Source of the DNA: Arachis hypogaea
Taxonomy: Eukaryota > Streptophyta > Magnoliopsida > Fabales > Fabaceae
DNA length: 64,000 nt
Assembly: GCF_003086295.3 (NCBI RefSeq)
Contig: NC_092041.1
Span: forward strand, 97,675,827-97,739,826
Direction: 5' to 3'
Positions 42,658-53,868 of the stretch are shown in pieces. A program made the position numbers and the translations under genes. How positions within the stretch are numbered: position 1 is the stretch's first letter; each line of letters begins with the position of its first letter. Under the pieces are notes generated by a model. The model worked only from the letters and a program-made list of their open reading frames with translations. It was not told the DNA's origin and made no database searches.

Positions 42658-44036
42658 TGGTACGGTATTTTATAACCTACAAACTAACCGGCAAGTGCAC
42701 CGGGTCGTACCAAGTAATACCTTACGTGAGTAAGGGTCGATCCCACGAGGATTGATGGATCAAGCAACAATGATTGATTGATTGGCTTAGTTAGGAAAGC
42801 AGAAAAGGGTTTTGAGATATTCAAAAGGTTTAAGTTCGAACTCAGAATATCAAAAGGAAAAATAAATAAGTTGGCAATAAAATATTGAGAAAACAGTTAA
42901 GGCTTCAGAGTTATCTATTTTTCCGGATTTATTTTTCTTACTAACTATTTTAATCATGTAAGATTTAATTTATGACAAACTATGTGTGACTAGACCCTAA
43001 TTCCTTAGACCTTCCTAGTCTCCTCTAAAATTTATCAACTGCCAATTCCTTGGTCAATTAATTCCAATTAGAGGGTGATGATCAAGTTCCAGTTTATATG
43101 CCACAAGAATCCTAATTATCCAAAAATAAGGGGATTATATGTCACGTATCCCGTTAAATACAAAAAATTAGAAATTCAGGATAATATGTTTTCAAACTGT
43201 TGTTCAAGTAAAGAGCTTTTCCAAATTTTACAAGAACTCAAATAGAAAGAGGGTAATACTTCCGTTCCACCCAAATTCATAAAATAAAGAACGAAAACAA
43301 TTATTGAAATATAAATCAAAACTTGAATTAAATTAGAAAGATCAAATGAATCAATCCATATAAATAGACAAAGCTCCTAACCTTAACAATGGAGGATTAG
43401 TTGCTCATGGAATGTGGAATGTAAATTTGTATAGAATTTCCTAATGGAATCCCCTGATGGAAGCTCCTAATAGAAGAGAAGTCTCCCCTTTTTATAACTA
43501 ATCCTAATTAATTTAAAATCTAATTTTTAAAATTAAAATAATATCTTTTCCTATTTTAAAATCAAATTTGAATTTAAATCAGAATTAACTAACTACTCCG
43601 CGTCTTGTAACGTGGGGACCACTTGACTTCAATGGATCCGCGCCTAATTTGGGTGCTAAAATGGCGCCCAAAAATCACCCCCAGTGTTTTCTGCATGTGG
43701 CGCATGTCAGGCGTACGCGTCTGTCACGCGTACGCATCGCTGTGAAATTCTTCAAATCACGCATCCGCGTCAGTCACGCGCACGCGTCTTCGTGGAAAGC
43801 TCCAAATCACGCGTACACGTTAGTCACGCGTACGCGTCGCTCCTCGCTGCCATCTCCTTTGATTCTTGTGCTGCAGAAACTCCATCAAATTCTGCCGAAT
43901 CCTACCTAAAATAAACAAAATTGTAAAAGACTCAAAGTAGCATCCATATTGGCTAAAAGATAATTAATTCTTTATTATACTCAATAATTTAGATGCAAAT
44001 TCACTAGGATAAGATAGGAAAGATGCTCACGCATCA
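42658..44036 (-). repeat. 5' LTR of unit B
   Basis: Starts TGATGCGTGAGCATC on the minus strand. It is 1379 bp and colinear with 37599-38987. The CG-rich part is 43690-43850. Confidence 0.9.
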
Positions 44037-44914
44037 CAGCGCCTTCTGAGCTGAGGCGTCGAGGAAGCGGGAGAGGGTGGCTAGTCGTCCGGTCAGCCTT
44101 TGGATGGTCCTGAGGTTCGCTGGGCTGTTCTTTTCGAAGATAGCTTGACATTTTTCTATGTTGAACTCCACTCCTCATTGTGTGATCATGAAGCCCAAGA
44201 ATTTCTCCGCCTCCATCCCGAATGTGCACTTTGCCAGGTTGAGCCGCATCCGATGTTTCTCCAGAGTTCTAAGTTTGAGTCTAAGGTCGTCAATAAGCTC
44301 TTCACTCGTTTCTATTTTGGCTAGCATGTAGTCTATGTAGTCCTCCGTCTTTGTTCCTAAAAGGTTTTTGAAGATATTTGTGTCTAGTCTTTGGTATGTG
44401 GCACCCATGTTCTTTGGTCCGAACGGTATGACTGTATAACAGTATGTTCCCTCGGGGGTTGTGAATGTCGTTTTTTCCTCATCTGACTTGTGCATGGGTA
44501 TTTGGTTGTACTCTAAGTATGCATCCATTAAACTGAGGCTCTGGTGTTCAGAGGCGGCATCCACCAGGCCATCGATGTTGGGTTGGGGAAAGGCGTCTTT
44601 TGGACAAGCTTTGTTCAAGTTTGTGTAATTGATGCACAGTTGCAACTTTTCGTTTGCTTTTCTTAGCATCACGACTTTTTCCAGCGACGTCACGTAGGAT
44701 AGTTCCTGGATGAAGCTAGCTTCGAGTAGGCTCTTGACTTGTTTTTTTTTTTAATTTCATTTGCTCGGTCCGAGGAGATTTTCCTTCTTCTTTGGGCTAC
44801 CGGCTTAGCTTTGGGGTCTATGGCTAGTTTATGAGACATCAGGCCTAGATTTATTCCTGACATATCGGTAGGAGTAAAGGTGAACAAATCTCTATGCTCC
44901 TTTAGTAATTCCAT
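44037..44914 (-). pseudogene. Tat reverse transcriptase (mutated, truncated)
   Basis: It reads LQLCINYTNLNKACPKDAFP, then LSLMDAYLEYNQIPMHKSDE, then YTVIPFGPKNMGATYQRLDT. The catalytic motif is YIDYMLAK where the family has Y-[V/I]-D-D, so the second Asp is Tyr. The upstream piece 44914-44690 (LVAQRRR-like segment, ISSDRANEIKKKNKSRAYSK) is in another frame. Coding ends at the Athila junction shortly after LATLSRFLDASAQK. It is inactive by both the active-site change and truncation. Confidence 0.85.
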
Positions 44915-45241
44915 AAGTTCCCCTATTAGGTCGGAGGGAAGATTTTTGTTTATGAAGGTGAACTCATCCTTGGTTGTCCTATTTGTAGTTTATCCATGTC
45001 TCCTTCTGGCTTTGGTCGGGGTTGATCGTCTTATCAAGCATCTAGGTCAGCTAGGAAAATTCATGTCGTGACACGAGCTCATTTCTAGAGAGCTAGGCTT
45101 GTGTTGTTGCACTCTACCGCGACCTCCCTGTCGCCATGTATGATTTCTAGGATGCCATCATCTTTTTGGAACTTCATGATAAAGAATTTGGTGAATATGG
45201 TGGCAGAGTGGTCGTTTATTGTCTTCCTCCTAATCATGATA

Positions 45242-45660
45242 TTATAAGTCGTAGAGTCCTTTAGAACCATAAACTCGGAGAGTATGGTTTTTTCTGGATG
45301 TCAGTTTGATAGTGATTGGTAACATTATGGAACCGTCTGGTTTGAGAAAATTATCTTCGAGTTTGATTACTCTATTACGGTGACTTTGTAGGTTTTCATT
45401 TTGGAATCCTAACTTGTCAAAGGCTCCCCTGAAGAAGATGTTGGAGTTGACTCTTGTGTCCACCAATATGCACTTTACCAGTCCAGTCCTAACTCTAGCT
45501 GAAATGACGAAGCGGCGGCTTCCTTTGATGTGCAGTCATCGGAGGAGAACATTATTATCAGTGAGACAGAGGAGGACTTTTTTTCGTCTTTTACAACTAG
45601 CACTTGGAGATCATTTTTTAATGCGGATTTGGATTTTTCAAATGCATCTTTCCTCATGAT
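45242..45660 (-). pseudogene. Tat protease region (decayed)
   Basis: VDTRVNSNIFFRGAFDKLGF matches VDQGSSVDILFKTAFDKLGL of the 49999-51774 gag-pro by position. The active-site Gly is Arg. Frames are broken on both sides. Confidence 0.6.
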
Positions 45661-46167
45661 GACGTTTACTATTATGGTCGGGTCAACATCTGGGCTTTCG
45701 TAATGTACTGGCCTTTCCGTTCTGGTGACTTTTCCCTTTCAATACTCTTGGGTTATCAAATTATTTTAGCGAACTCGAGGAGTTTTTCGTCCCGAATGGC
45801 TTGTTCAATAGCATTTTTAAGGTCAAAGCAATCTTGAGTTCTGTTCTCGTATCCCCTATGATAGTCACATTATAGGCTTATGTTGCCGCCTGTGTGCCTT
45901 TTCAGTTGTCTGGCCTTTGGAAGGATACCCTACTCAACTATCTAGTGGTGGATTTCGATGACCAGGGCCGACAGAGGGGGTATAGTTCGTGAATTTTCCC
46001 ACTCTAGGCGGCCGACTGGGGGCGGTGGTTTCAAGATGTTCTTTTGGGGCTTCTTTGGGCATCGGCTTATTCCGTGAGGCCATGTGCCTATGATGCCGTT
46101 TATTGGTTGCCACGACTTGGCTCACTTCTTCGTTGTTTATGTATTCTCTTGCTACATTTTGAATCTC

Positions 46168-47150
46168 CTACATAGTCCAATCCAATTTGGTTGTGAGGTG
46201 CTTCCGAGAATCTTCGTTCATTAGCCCGTTAGTCAGGCACGAATTGGCCACTGAGTTTGTTAGCCCGTCAACTTCCAAGAACTCATTGTTGAACCTATCT
46301 AGGTATTTTCTTGTGGGTTTGTCCGGTAGTTGGGTGATTCTTAGCAAGTTGATTAGGTGTTTTGCCTTTGTGATTTGTGTGGTAAACTGTGCCATAAATT
46401 TTTTAAAGATATCGTCAAAACAGGATATTGAGTTGTTCGAAAGAGCATTAAATCACTTGACAGTTGGGCCAGCCAGTGTCACCGAAAAGGCTCTGCACCG
46501 AACTGCATGGGCTGTTCCCGCTAGGTTCGTCCTGGCCTCGAAGGCCATTAAGTGCTCTTGAGGATCTTTAGTGCTATCGTACTTCATGTTAATTGGTTTG
46601 TCAAAACCTTTTAGCAGCTTGGCCTTTAGGATTCTTTTCGGTGAATGGAGTAGTCCCCATTATCATGTGTTTACTTCTTTGGTGTCTCCTTTCATCACCA
46701 CCACAGTGGCATTCAAATTTATGATATCTGCTGCGGTTCCGGCGCCTAGCGTGATGTCGGTTTAGCTACCTCTCATTCCTTTGCTCTCGTCACAACATGG
46801 TCCAGGAGACCGCCTCACTCGTGCGCTCCCATTGATACTATTTTTTAGAGGTGGCCTAGTCTTCTAGGGTCTGCATCTGATGATGGAGCTCTTGAATTAT
46901 CCGGTTCGCATGTTATCCCAAGCCATCGATTGTTTTGCCTTTGCGAGATCGGCGATCATCTCCTCACAGCTATTGACCGTTGTGGGTTGGCTGGGCATGG
47001 ACGACACTGGTTACCTTCCCATGAGTTGAGGGATAATTGTCCTTCCATGGTCCATGCGTTGGGGGTGGGAGAGTTGGTAGGTTTGGTTCGTGGTGGTGAT
47101 TTAAAATGTCGCTCTTCATGTTCATCCTTCATGCTACCAAGGTTTTGCAA
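46168..47150 (-). pseudogene. Tat gag (decayed)
   Basis: An N-terminal frame from 47150 (MKDEHEERHFKSPPRTKPTN) closes at 46956. The capsid-like domain is at 46640-46168: AFSVTLAGPTVK, SISCFDDIFKKFMAQFTTQI, LLRITQLPDKPTRKYLDRFN. A TAA follows TVK where the family has Trp. Several further stops are present. Confidence 0.75.
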
Positions 47151-47170
47151 GTCTCCACGGACGGTGCCAA

Positions 47171-47278
47171 TGTATAAGACTTTGCTGGTACGGGTTGATA
47201 AAAGGATCGGGGACTCGCTGGTTATGGTGATGATGCAATTGGACCTTTGCAGCGGCAGGGATTTAGATATGTGTGTGT

Positions 47279-47319
<41 letters not shown>

Positions 47320-47545
47320 CATACCTGGGGGAGCTCTACCCTTCCCTTTATATAATTTATCTTGTTATCTTATCTTTACAATTAGCTAAGATAAGAAGAA
47401 TGCTTGAATTAGAATGTTGGTTAGTAATTCCTGGTTATCTAACTTAAAGTGCTCCCACACTCTTAGGATATAGTGCCCGCCACACTCTTGGGATATAGTG
47501 CCCGACACACTCATGGGATATAGTATTTGGCACACTTTACAACAC
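47171..47545 (-). repeat. 5' LTR of the minus-strand Tat element
   Basis: On the minus strand it ends CTTATACA before the primer site. TTATATAAAGGG near 47345 is the TATA region. The U3 side has three to four tandem units of about 26 bp (CACACTCTTGGGATATAGTG type, 47450-47540). A (GT)n microsatellite fills 47273-47317. The outer boundary is uncertain by a few bases. Confidence 0.7.
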
Positions 47546-48717
47546 AGAAAAAATGATGCAACAAAACAAAGAAGAACATACAGTCACACTTCACATTCAT
47601 AATCATTGTCTTCATAATCACTTTCAATCATTCTTCTTCCTTATTTCGTACCCAGAGCAAGTGGACAATGCCACTGCATCTTGCCCGGTCTCATATATCT
47701 CAATCGATCTCATCATATCTCATTCAAAGTTCATAATTAACTCAGTTCTCTTTATTCTTCTTTCTCATAGCCAACCTCATCATCAAACACCTCTCAACTC
47801 AACCACATTTCATTACTATTATAATTATCTTCATTATTTACTTCTTATTCAACATTACCATCGCCTTATTAATTCAGATAACACTTTACAAAACCCTCCC
47901 AAGTATCTCCTCAAATTATTTAACAGACTCATCACCGTTCTAATACTTAAAGACTCACTAACGGACTTTAAACAAGTGTAAAAGAGGTTTCGAAAGATAG
48001 AGGACTAACAAAACATTCAAAACCTCATTTTTGCTTAAACAATGGGGGCTCGCGTCATGTGCGTACTCTCACATACGCGAGTTTTCAAAATTGGATTCCG
48101 CATACACAGGCCTTGTCCCGCGTATGCGAGATTACAAAACAATGAGCATAGCTCGCGTCGTACGTGCAAGTCGTGTATGCGAAACTCCATTTTGCTCCAA
48201 AAGCTGTTAAGTCATTAAAAATTAGTTTTATACACCTAACTTTCGACGTTTATAACTTTCCCTACAAAACTCCAGTTTTCAAAAAATTTAAATCGTTTTG
48301 AAGCTCTTGAGATTATCTTTAATTTGAAACAAATATCATTCAAATCCAAAACTTGAGAGTCAAGTTATGATCCGTCGAAATTCGTTAAAAATCTATTTTT
48401 ACCAAAAGAGTTCAAAACCTCTATTTTTCAAACTCTCAATTTCAAAACCAAAGTTTACACCTTAAAACAACTTCAAATACACTCAAATAAATTACCTAAC
48501 CATTTCATTCCTTCCACAATCTCTCAATACTCAATTTTATCAATTTTCCCCACAATTAATAGGCAACAACAACATAGTTCATTAATAATTCATAGCACCA
48601 CATCTCCACATTCATTGCTCAAACTCATAATTCTCATCATTAAACGCATTCTGTATCACAACCTCACCAACTATCACATCATTATTATCAACAATTTTTC
48701 GTATAATTCACACACAC

Positions 48718-48777
<60 letters not shown>

Positions 48778-49434
48778 CATTAACTCCATCATACATATCA
48801 TGCATCAACTTTATATATACACTTTACCTACACAACTCATCACACTCATAGGTACATACATATAATCCATCAAGTTTAACAACTCAACACATTCAAGCTT
48901 ATCCTATAGTCATCTAACCAAAATTTTCACGTAACATTATATATTAACTATGAGAAACTAAAACCATACCTTGGCCGATTCCTCCACAATGTGGAAGCAT
49001 CTAACATCAAGCTTCCAAGACTCCGAATCAATTCCAATAAGCTCTAATTTGCCAATTCAACACTAAATTCAACACAATTCAATCTATTTTCATGAAATTC
49101 ACCAAATTAATAACTAGGGTTCACATAATTGAATAACTGCAAGTGTTTAGAGTTTTCTTATCTTACCCAGAGATTAATTAGACAAAACCTTATACTTATC
49201 TACCGCTAAAGTACTCTTAGACCATCAAAATTATAAAATCTATCAATACCAAAGACTCAAATCACAAAACTGAAAAGGGAGAACTGGCCACAAAATTAGA
49301 ATTTTCTTACCAAATTGTTGGGTCTGTTTTATAGAGAATTCCGAGACAAATACGTGACTGCTGACGGATCCTCAATTGGAGGGCCATAAGGATGATTTGG
49401 ACCTGGAAATTGGGTGATGGTTAGTGTTCATACC
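47546..49434. other. Unassigned repeat-like DNA, no gene
   Basis: CT/CA-rich, AT-rich DNA. It has a short CG block at 48040-48190 with repeated GCGTATGCGA-like words and a (CA)n microsatellite at 48714-48770. Composition suggests an LTR or leader of another element on the minus strand, but I found no partner, primer site or coding motif. Confidence 0.4.
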
Positions 49435-49968
49435 CTGGGTTGAGCTAGACAATCCAGGTCAAACAAAAACAGGAAACGGCCGATCTCTTATAAGGTTGGT
49501 CGTCACCGACCTCTTTCTAAAGAGCTCGGCCAAAATCACCATAGAGGCCCAAACAAATAAGGCGAGCCGAGCTGGAGAAAGACTAAACGACCAACCTCTT
49601 CAGGTTGGGTCGCCACCGACCTCTTCTCAAAGAGTTTGGCCAAATCGCAGAGGAGCCCAAAGCAGGCCCAAACAAAGGAACACAACCCATATCTAAAGGT
49701 AGCCAAAGTCTAGAAAGATAAGGGCGGTTCCCCTTAAAGATAAGATGACTTCACTCAAAGATAAGATAAGATAACTAACTTATCTCGAAAGAAATGTCAC
49801 TCCTCACTACTATAAATACATTGGAACACCCAGGTATGACTCACTCTCTGATTCTACACAAAATCCAACAAGTCGAACACGACAGCTCCGGTCACCAGAT
49901 CCAACAAATCGGATGCAACAGCTCTGGCCGCCACCGCAAATCTCGTCTGAGATCGACCTATAATTTCA
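49435..49968 (+). repeat. 5' LTR of the plus-strand Tat element
   Basis: Starts TGTTCATACCCTGG and ends ATAATTTCA. The TATA region CTATAAATACA is at 49810. GACCTCTT and its complement recur, forming short hairpins. It is followed by GGTAACCCTCGGAAC at the primer site. Confidence 0.9.
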
Positions 49969-49998
49969 GGTAACCCTCGGAACATTAGCACCATTGCC

Positions 49999-51774
49999 GT
50001 GGAACCTGGAAGTCATCCCATGATCACGGCGGACAACCTTGACAATGACCACGATTCTGATTTGGAAAATAGGATGCCACATAAGAACACGGACATCACA
50101 CCGAAAGATACATCTCAACCAAACGGAGACACACATTCTCCAAATACAGAAATTCTAGATGCCCTCCGAGAACAGCAAGACCGTCTCAAACAGCTCGAAC
50201 AAGAAGCCGAACACCAGCGCGAAGCCGAAAGAGACCTTCAGAGGGAAACAAGACGACGCCGAGAGCTAGAGGACAAGCTCCTAAAGCTCGAGGCCGATCT
50301 CAAATCCAAAACCATTCGATCCAATCAGGAAGATAGCTCGCACAAGGACCGATATCTATTCACCAAAGAGATCATGAAAACAAAAGTCCCAAAGGACTTC
50401 AAAGCTCCTGACATGACCCCCTACGACGGTACATCTGATCCAAGCCATCATCTCAGCAATTTCAGAAGCAGGATGTATCTTACTGATGCCTCAAACGCCA
50501 TTCGATGCAAAGCATTCCCAACTACTCTGACCAAAACGGCAATAAAGTGGTTCGACAGTCTGCCGCCAAGATCAATAGCAAGCTTTGATGATCTCGCCAA
50601 AAAGTTCCTAACCAGATTTTCCATCCAAAAAGACAAAGTCAAACACTCCCCAAGCCTATTAGGGATCAAGCAAGGAGATCAAAAAAGGCTCCGCAACTAC
50701 ATGGATAAATTCAACAAGACATGTCTGAGCATACAAAGTCTGCCAACAGAAGCAGCCATCATGGGTCTCATCAATGGTCTACGAAAAGGACCCTTTAGCC
50801 ACTCCATATCAAAAAAGCATCCAACAACTCTGAACGAGGTACAAGAACGGGCAAAGAAGTATATCAACATGGAGGAGAACTCTCGACTGGGAGAAAATTT
50901 AAAATCTGGATTCTCTTACCCTCCTCGGGACAAAGAAAAAGAGTCCAGGAAAAAAGAAGACCAGCCTACTGAAAAACTTAGAAAATACCACAACTACACT
51001 CCGCTAAGAGTATCCCTTGTAGATGTATACAGGGAGATATGCAACACAGAGAAGATCCCGCCACCTCGCACAATCAAACACAAAAGAGGAGGGAAAAATC
51101 GGACGAAGTACTGTGAATACCACCGAATCTACGGACATTCTACCAACGAGTGCTTCGACCTTAAGAATGTCATAGAGAAATTGGCAAGAGAATGGCGACT
51201 AGATCGGTACCTAGCCAATAAAGCAGAGAAACCGAGAAAAAGAAGAAGAGATGAAGAGATCGGACGAGTTGAATGCCCACCTCACACCCCCGAGAGACAT
51301 GTTCATATGATCAACAGAGGATTCGCAGGAGAAGGGATCTCTAAACCATCTCGCAAAAGACACCTTAAAGAGGTATATCATGTCGGAGAAGGGGGTAGGT
51401 CACCCGACCTCCCCACTATTACCTTTACCCAAGAGGACGCAACAGGCATCATTCCGGGGCATGACGATCCCATGGTCATCACCATCATACTGGCCAATGC
51501 AAATCTCCACCGAACATTGGTAGACCAAGGGAGCTCCGTAGACATCTTGTTCAAAACCGCCTTCGACAAGCTCGGTCTACAAGAGAAACAGCTCAGAGCG
51601 TACCCAAATAGCTTGTTCAGACTAGGGGACACCCCAATTCAACCACTAGGATACATCTCTCTGCATACAACTTTTGGAAAAGGAACCCGGTCAAGCACAC
51701 TAAGCATAGACTACATTGTAGTCGACGTGAGCTCAGCTTATAATGCCCTTATAGGTCAGACAACATTGAACTAG
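49999..51774 (+). CDS. Tat Gag-protease
   Basis: 591 codons from the first ATG after the primer site (MEPGSHPMITADNLDNDHDS). Features in order: a charged coiled coil at about residues 55-105 (REQQDRLKQLEQEAEHQREA); a Retrotrans_gag capsid domain at about 150-250 (KAFPTTLTKTAIKWFDSLPP); a Cys/His motif at about 370 (YCEYHRIYGHSTNECFDLK); and the start of the protease at about 505 (LVDQGSSVDILFKTAFDKLG). TAG at 51772-51774 ends it inside the protease tail. The next ORF continues in the same frame, and the family has a basic residue at this place, so one substitution (for example AAG to TAG) explains it. Confidence 0.85.
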   Translation: MEPGSHPMITADNLDNDHDSDLENRMPHKNTDITPKDTSQPNGDTHSPNTEILDALREQQDRLKQLEQEAEHQREAERDLQRETRRRRELEDKLLKLEADLKSKTIRSNQEDSSHKDRYLFTKEIMKTKVPKDFKAPDMTPYDGTSDPSHHLSNFRSRMYLTDASNAIRCKAFPTTLTKTAIKWFDSLPPRSIASFDDLAKKFLTRFSIQKDKVKHSPSLLGIKQGDQKRLRNYMDKFNKTCLSIQSLPTEAAIMGLINGLRKGPFSHSISKKHPTTLNEVQERAKKYINMEENSRLGENLKSGFSYPPRDKEKESRKKEDQPTEKLRKYHNYTPLRVSLVDVYREICNTEKIPPPRTIKHKRGGKNRTKYCEYHRIYGHSTNECFDLKNVIEKLAREWRLDRYLANKAEKPRKRRRDEEIGRVECPPHTPERHVHMINRGFAGEGISKPSRKRHLKEVYHVGEGGRSPDLPTITFTQEDATGIIPGHDDPMVITIILANANLHRTLVDQGSSVDILFKTAFDKLGLQEKQLRAYPNSLFRLGDTPIQPLGYISLHTTFGKGTRSSTLSIDYIVVDVSSAYNALIGQTTLN

Positions 51775-51780
51775 CTCGCC

Positions 51781-53868
51781 GTGGTAGTCTCCACTCCACA
51801 TCTATGCATGAAGTTCCCAACTCCAGAAGGGATCGCCACAGCAAAAGGAGATCAAAAGCTCGCGCGATGCTGTTACAACGAAAGTATGAACCTTAAAGGA
51901 AACCCCAGCGGGAAAGAAATCAACACCATCGAACTAGGGGGAGTTCGAGCTCGCGAAGAACTTCGTCCACAACCCGAAGGTGAGACCGAAGAAGTCCAGA
52001 TCGAGGATACTCGGTATAAAACAATAAACATAGGGGCAACTTTGAAAGGAGACTTAAAGGAGCTACTGATACAATTCCTAAAGGATAATACCGACCTCTT
52101 TGCATGGAAGGCAGCAGAAATGCCCGGCATAGATCCCGAGCTAATGTGCCATAAGCTGGCAGTATACTTCGGATCTCGGCCCGTGCAACAGAAACATCAA
52201 AAGTTCAGACCAGAAAGATCCCAAGCTGTGGAAGAGCAAGTGCAAGCTTTACTGGAGGCAGGGTTCATAAGAGAGATCAAATACCCATTATGGCTAGCCA
52301 ACATTGTCTTGGTGAAGAAGTCAAATGGCAAGTGGAGAATGTACACTGACTACACCGACCTCAATAAGGCCTGTCCAAAAGATCCCAACCCGCTCCCAAA
52401 CATAGATACTCTATTGGATGCCTCTTCCGGATATAAGTACCTTTTCTTCATGGACGCCTACTCAGGATACAACCAAATCCCGATGTACCCACCTGATCAA
52501 GAGAATACCTCATTATTAATCCCAAAGGCGAAATATTGCTATATAGTTATGCCCTTTGGACTAAAGAACGCAGGAGCTACCTACCAAAGACTGATGAACA
52601 AAGTATTTGCTGACCATATCAGGAAACTCATGGAGATTTACGTAGATGACATTCTGGTAAAAACACAAAATGAGGAATTATTGTTGTTCGACCTCACCAA
52701 AGTGTTCGACACCATAAGAAAGCATGGTATGCGACTCAATCCCGCAAAGTGCACCTTCGAGGTAGAGGCTGGAAATTTCTTGGGCTTCATGCTCACACAA
52801 AGAGGAATCGAGGCGAACCCAGATAAATGCCGGGCTATACTCGACATGAAAAGTCCAAGCTGTGTCAAAGAGGTACAACAGCTCAACGGAAGACTGGCAG
52901 CCCTGTCTAGGTTTCTAGCTGGGTCAGCCATAAGATCTCTCCCCTTTTACGCAACATTAATGAAGAGAAAGAGGTTTGAATGGACATCAGAGTGCGAGCA
53001 AGCATTCCAAAATTTTAAAAAATTCTTGGGGCAACCATCCATTCTTACCCGACCACGGGAAAGAGAAGCACTCATATTATACCTCGCAGTGGGAAGTCGG
53101 GCAATAGCCTCAGCACTAGTCAGAGAAGACGAAAGTGGACAACAACCCATCTACTTCATCAGCAAAGCTCTACAAGGGGCCGAACTAAACTATCAAAAGA
53201 TAGAAAAATTTGCCTACGTTCTCATACTCACTTCTCGACGACTCCACCCATACTTTCAAGCTCACACTATCAAGGTTCGGACCAACCAACCCATAAAAGG
53301 CATTCTACAAAAGACAGACTTAGCTAGAAGAATCCTACAGTGGGCAGTTGAATTATCCGAATTCGATATTCAATATGAAGCTCAGACAGCCATCAAATCA
53401 CAGTATCTGGCCGACTTCATTGCCGAGTACACTGATACCCCGGAAACTCCTACAAAATGGAATCTCTACGTGGATAACTCTTCAAACAAAACCGGGAGTG
53501 GCGTAGGTGTGATAATAGAAAGCGATCAGGGAACTCAAATCGAACTCTCACTAAAGTTTGAGTTTCCTGCTTCAAATAATCAGGCTGAATACGAGGCATT
53601 ACTAGCTGGTTTGAGGCTGGCTAAGGAGGTAGGAGTTCAACAGCTTACCATCTTCAGCGATTCAGAAGTAGTTACCTCACAAATAGAAGGGAGCTACCAA
53701 ACTAAGGACCTTACCATGAAAAAGTATCTGGACAAAACAAGAGAACAGTTCAGACAGATTGGGAAATATGAGGTCCAACATATACCTCGAGAACGGAATG
53801 CGCGAGCAAATACACTTTCAAAACTAGCCAGCACCAAACTAGGGGGCAACAACAGAAGCCTCATTTAA
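51781..53868 (+). CDS. Tat reverse transcriptase-RNase H
   Basis: 695 open codons in frame with the preceding ORF. Protease end VVSTPHLCMKFPTPEGIATA; RT with KWRMYTDYTDLNKACPKDPN, FMDAYSGYNQIPM (first catalytic Asp) and IYVDDILVK (catalytic pair, near 52638); connection region with LTQRGIEANPDKCRAIL; first RNase H part (PIYFISKALQGAELNYQKIE); second RNase H with NLYVDNSSNKTGSGVGVI, EYEALLAGLRLAKEVGV and FSDSEVV. Tat elements usually have two RNase H regions, which fits. Integrase should follow, but the frame closes at 53868. Confidence 0.88.
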   Translation: MVVSTPHLCMKFPTPEGIATAKGDQKLARCCYNESMNLKGNPSGKEINTIELGGVRAREELRPQPEGETEEVQIEDTRYKTINIGATLKGDLKELLIQFLKDNTDLFAWKAAEMPGIDPELMCHKLAVYFGSRPVQQKHQKFRPERSQAVEEQVQALLEAGFIREIKYPLWLANIVLVKKSNGKWRMYTDYTDLNKACPKDPNPLPNIDTLLDASSGYKYLFFMDAYSGYNQIPMYPPDQENTSLLIPKAKYCYIVMPFGLKNAGATYQRLMNKVFADHIRKLMEIYVDDILVKTQNEELLLFDLTKVFDTIRKHGMRLNPAKCTFEVEAGNFLGFMLTQRGIEANPDKCRAILDMKSPSCVKEVQQLNGRLAALSRFLAGSAIRSLPFYATLMKRKRFEWTSECEQAFQNFKKFLGQPSILTRPREREALILYLAVGSRAIASALVREDESGQQPIYFISKALQGAELNYQKIEKFAYVLILTSRRLHPYFQAHTIKVRTNQPIKGILQKTDLARRILQWAVELSEFDIQYEAQTAIKSQYLADFIAEYTDTPETPTKWNLYVDNSSNKTGSGVGVIIESDQGTQIELSLKFEFPASNNQAEYEALLAGLRLAKEVGVQQLTIFSDSEVVTSQIEGSYQTKDLTMKKYLDKTREQFRQIGKYEVQHIPRERNARANTLSKLASTKLGGNNRSLI

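Larger units (their letters stand above)
37599..44036 (-). mobile_element. Athila-like unit B, complete LTR to LTR
   Basis: LTRs 37599-38987 and 42658-44036 bound a 3.67 kb internal region with one ORF and no polymerase. On the right it interrupts a Tat polymerase at 44036/44037 (next bases CAGCG). On the left there is no target duplication, because unit A follows. Unit B would depend on proteins from a relative for movement. Confidence 0.85.
44037..47545 (-). mobile_element. Tat-like Ty3 element, 5' part, interrupted by the Athila tandem
   Basis: On the minus strand: LTR (47171-47545), primer site TTGGCACCGTCCGTGGAGAC (47151-47170), gag, protease, RT up to the Athila insertion at 44037. The rest of RT-RNase H and integrase is not found on the far side of the tandem, where the Copia lies. 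It is heavily mutated and older than unit B. Confidence 0.85.

Noticed and set aside
46930..47447. Plus-strand ORFs with Val-Cys runs
   Set aside because: They translate the (GT)n microsatellite and the antisense of Tat gag and LTR.
48615..48851. Plus-strand ORF with Thr-His repeats
   Set aside because: It translates the (CA)n microsatellite.
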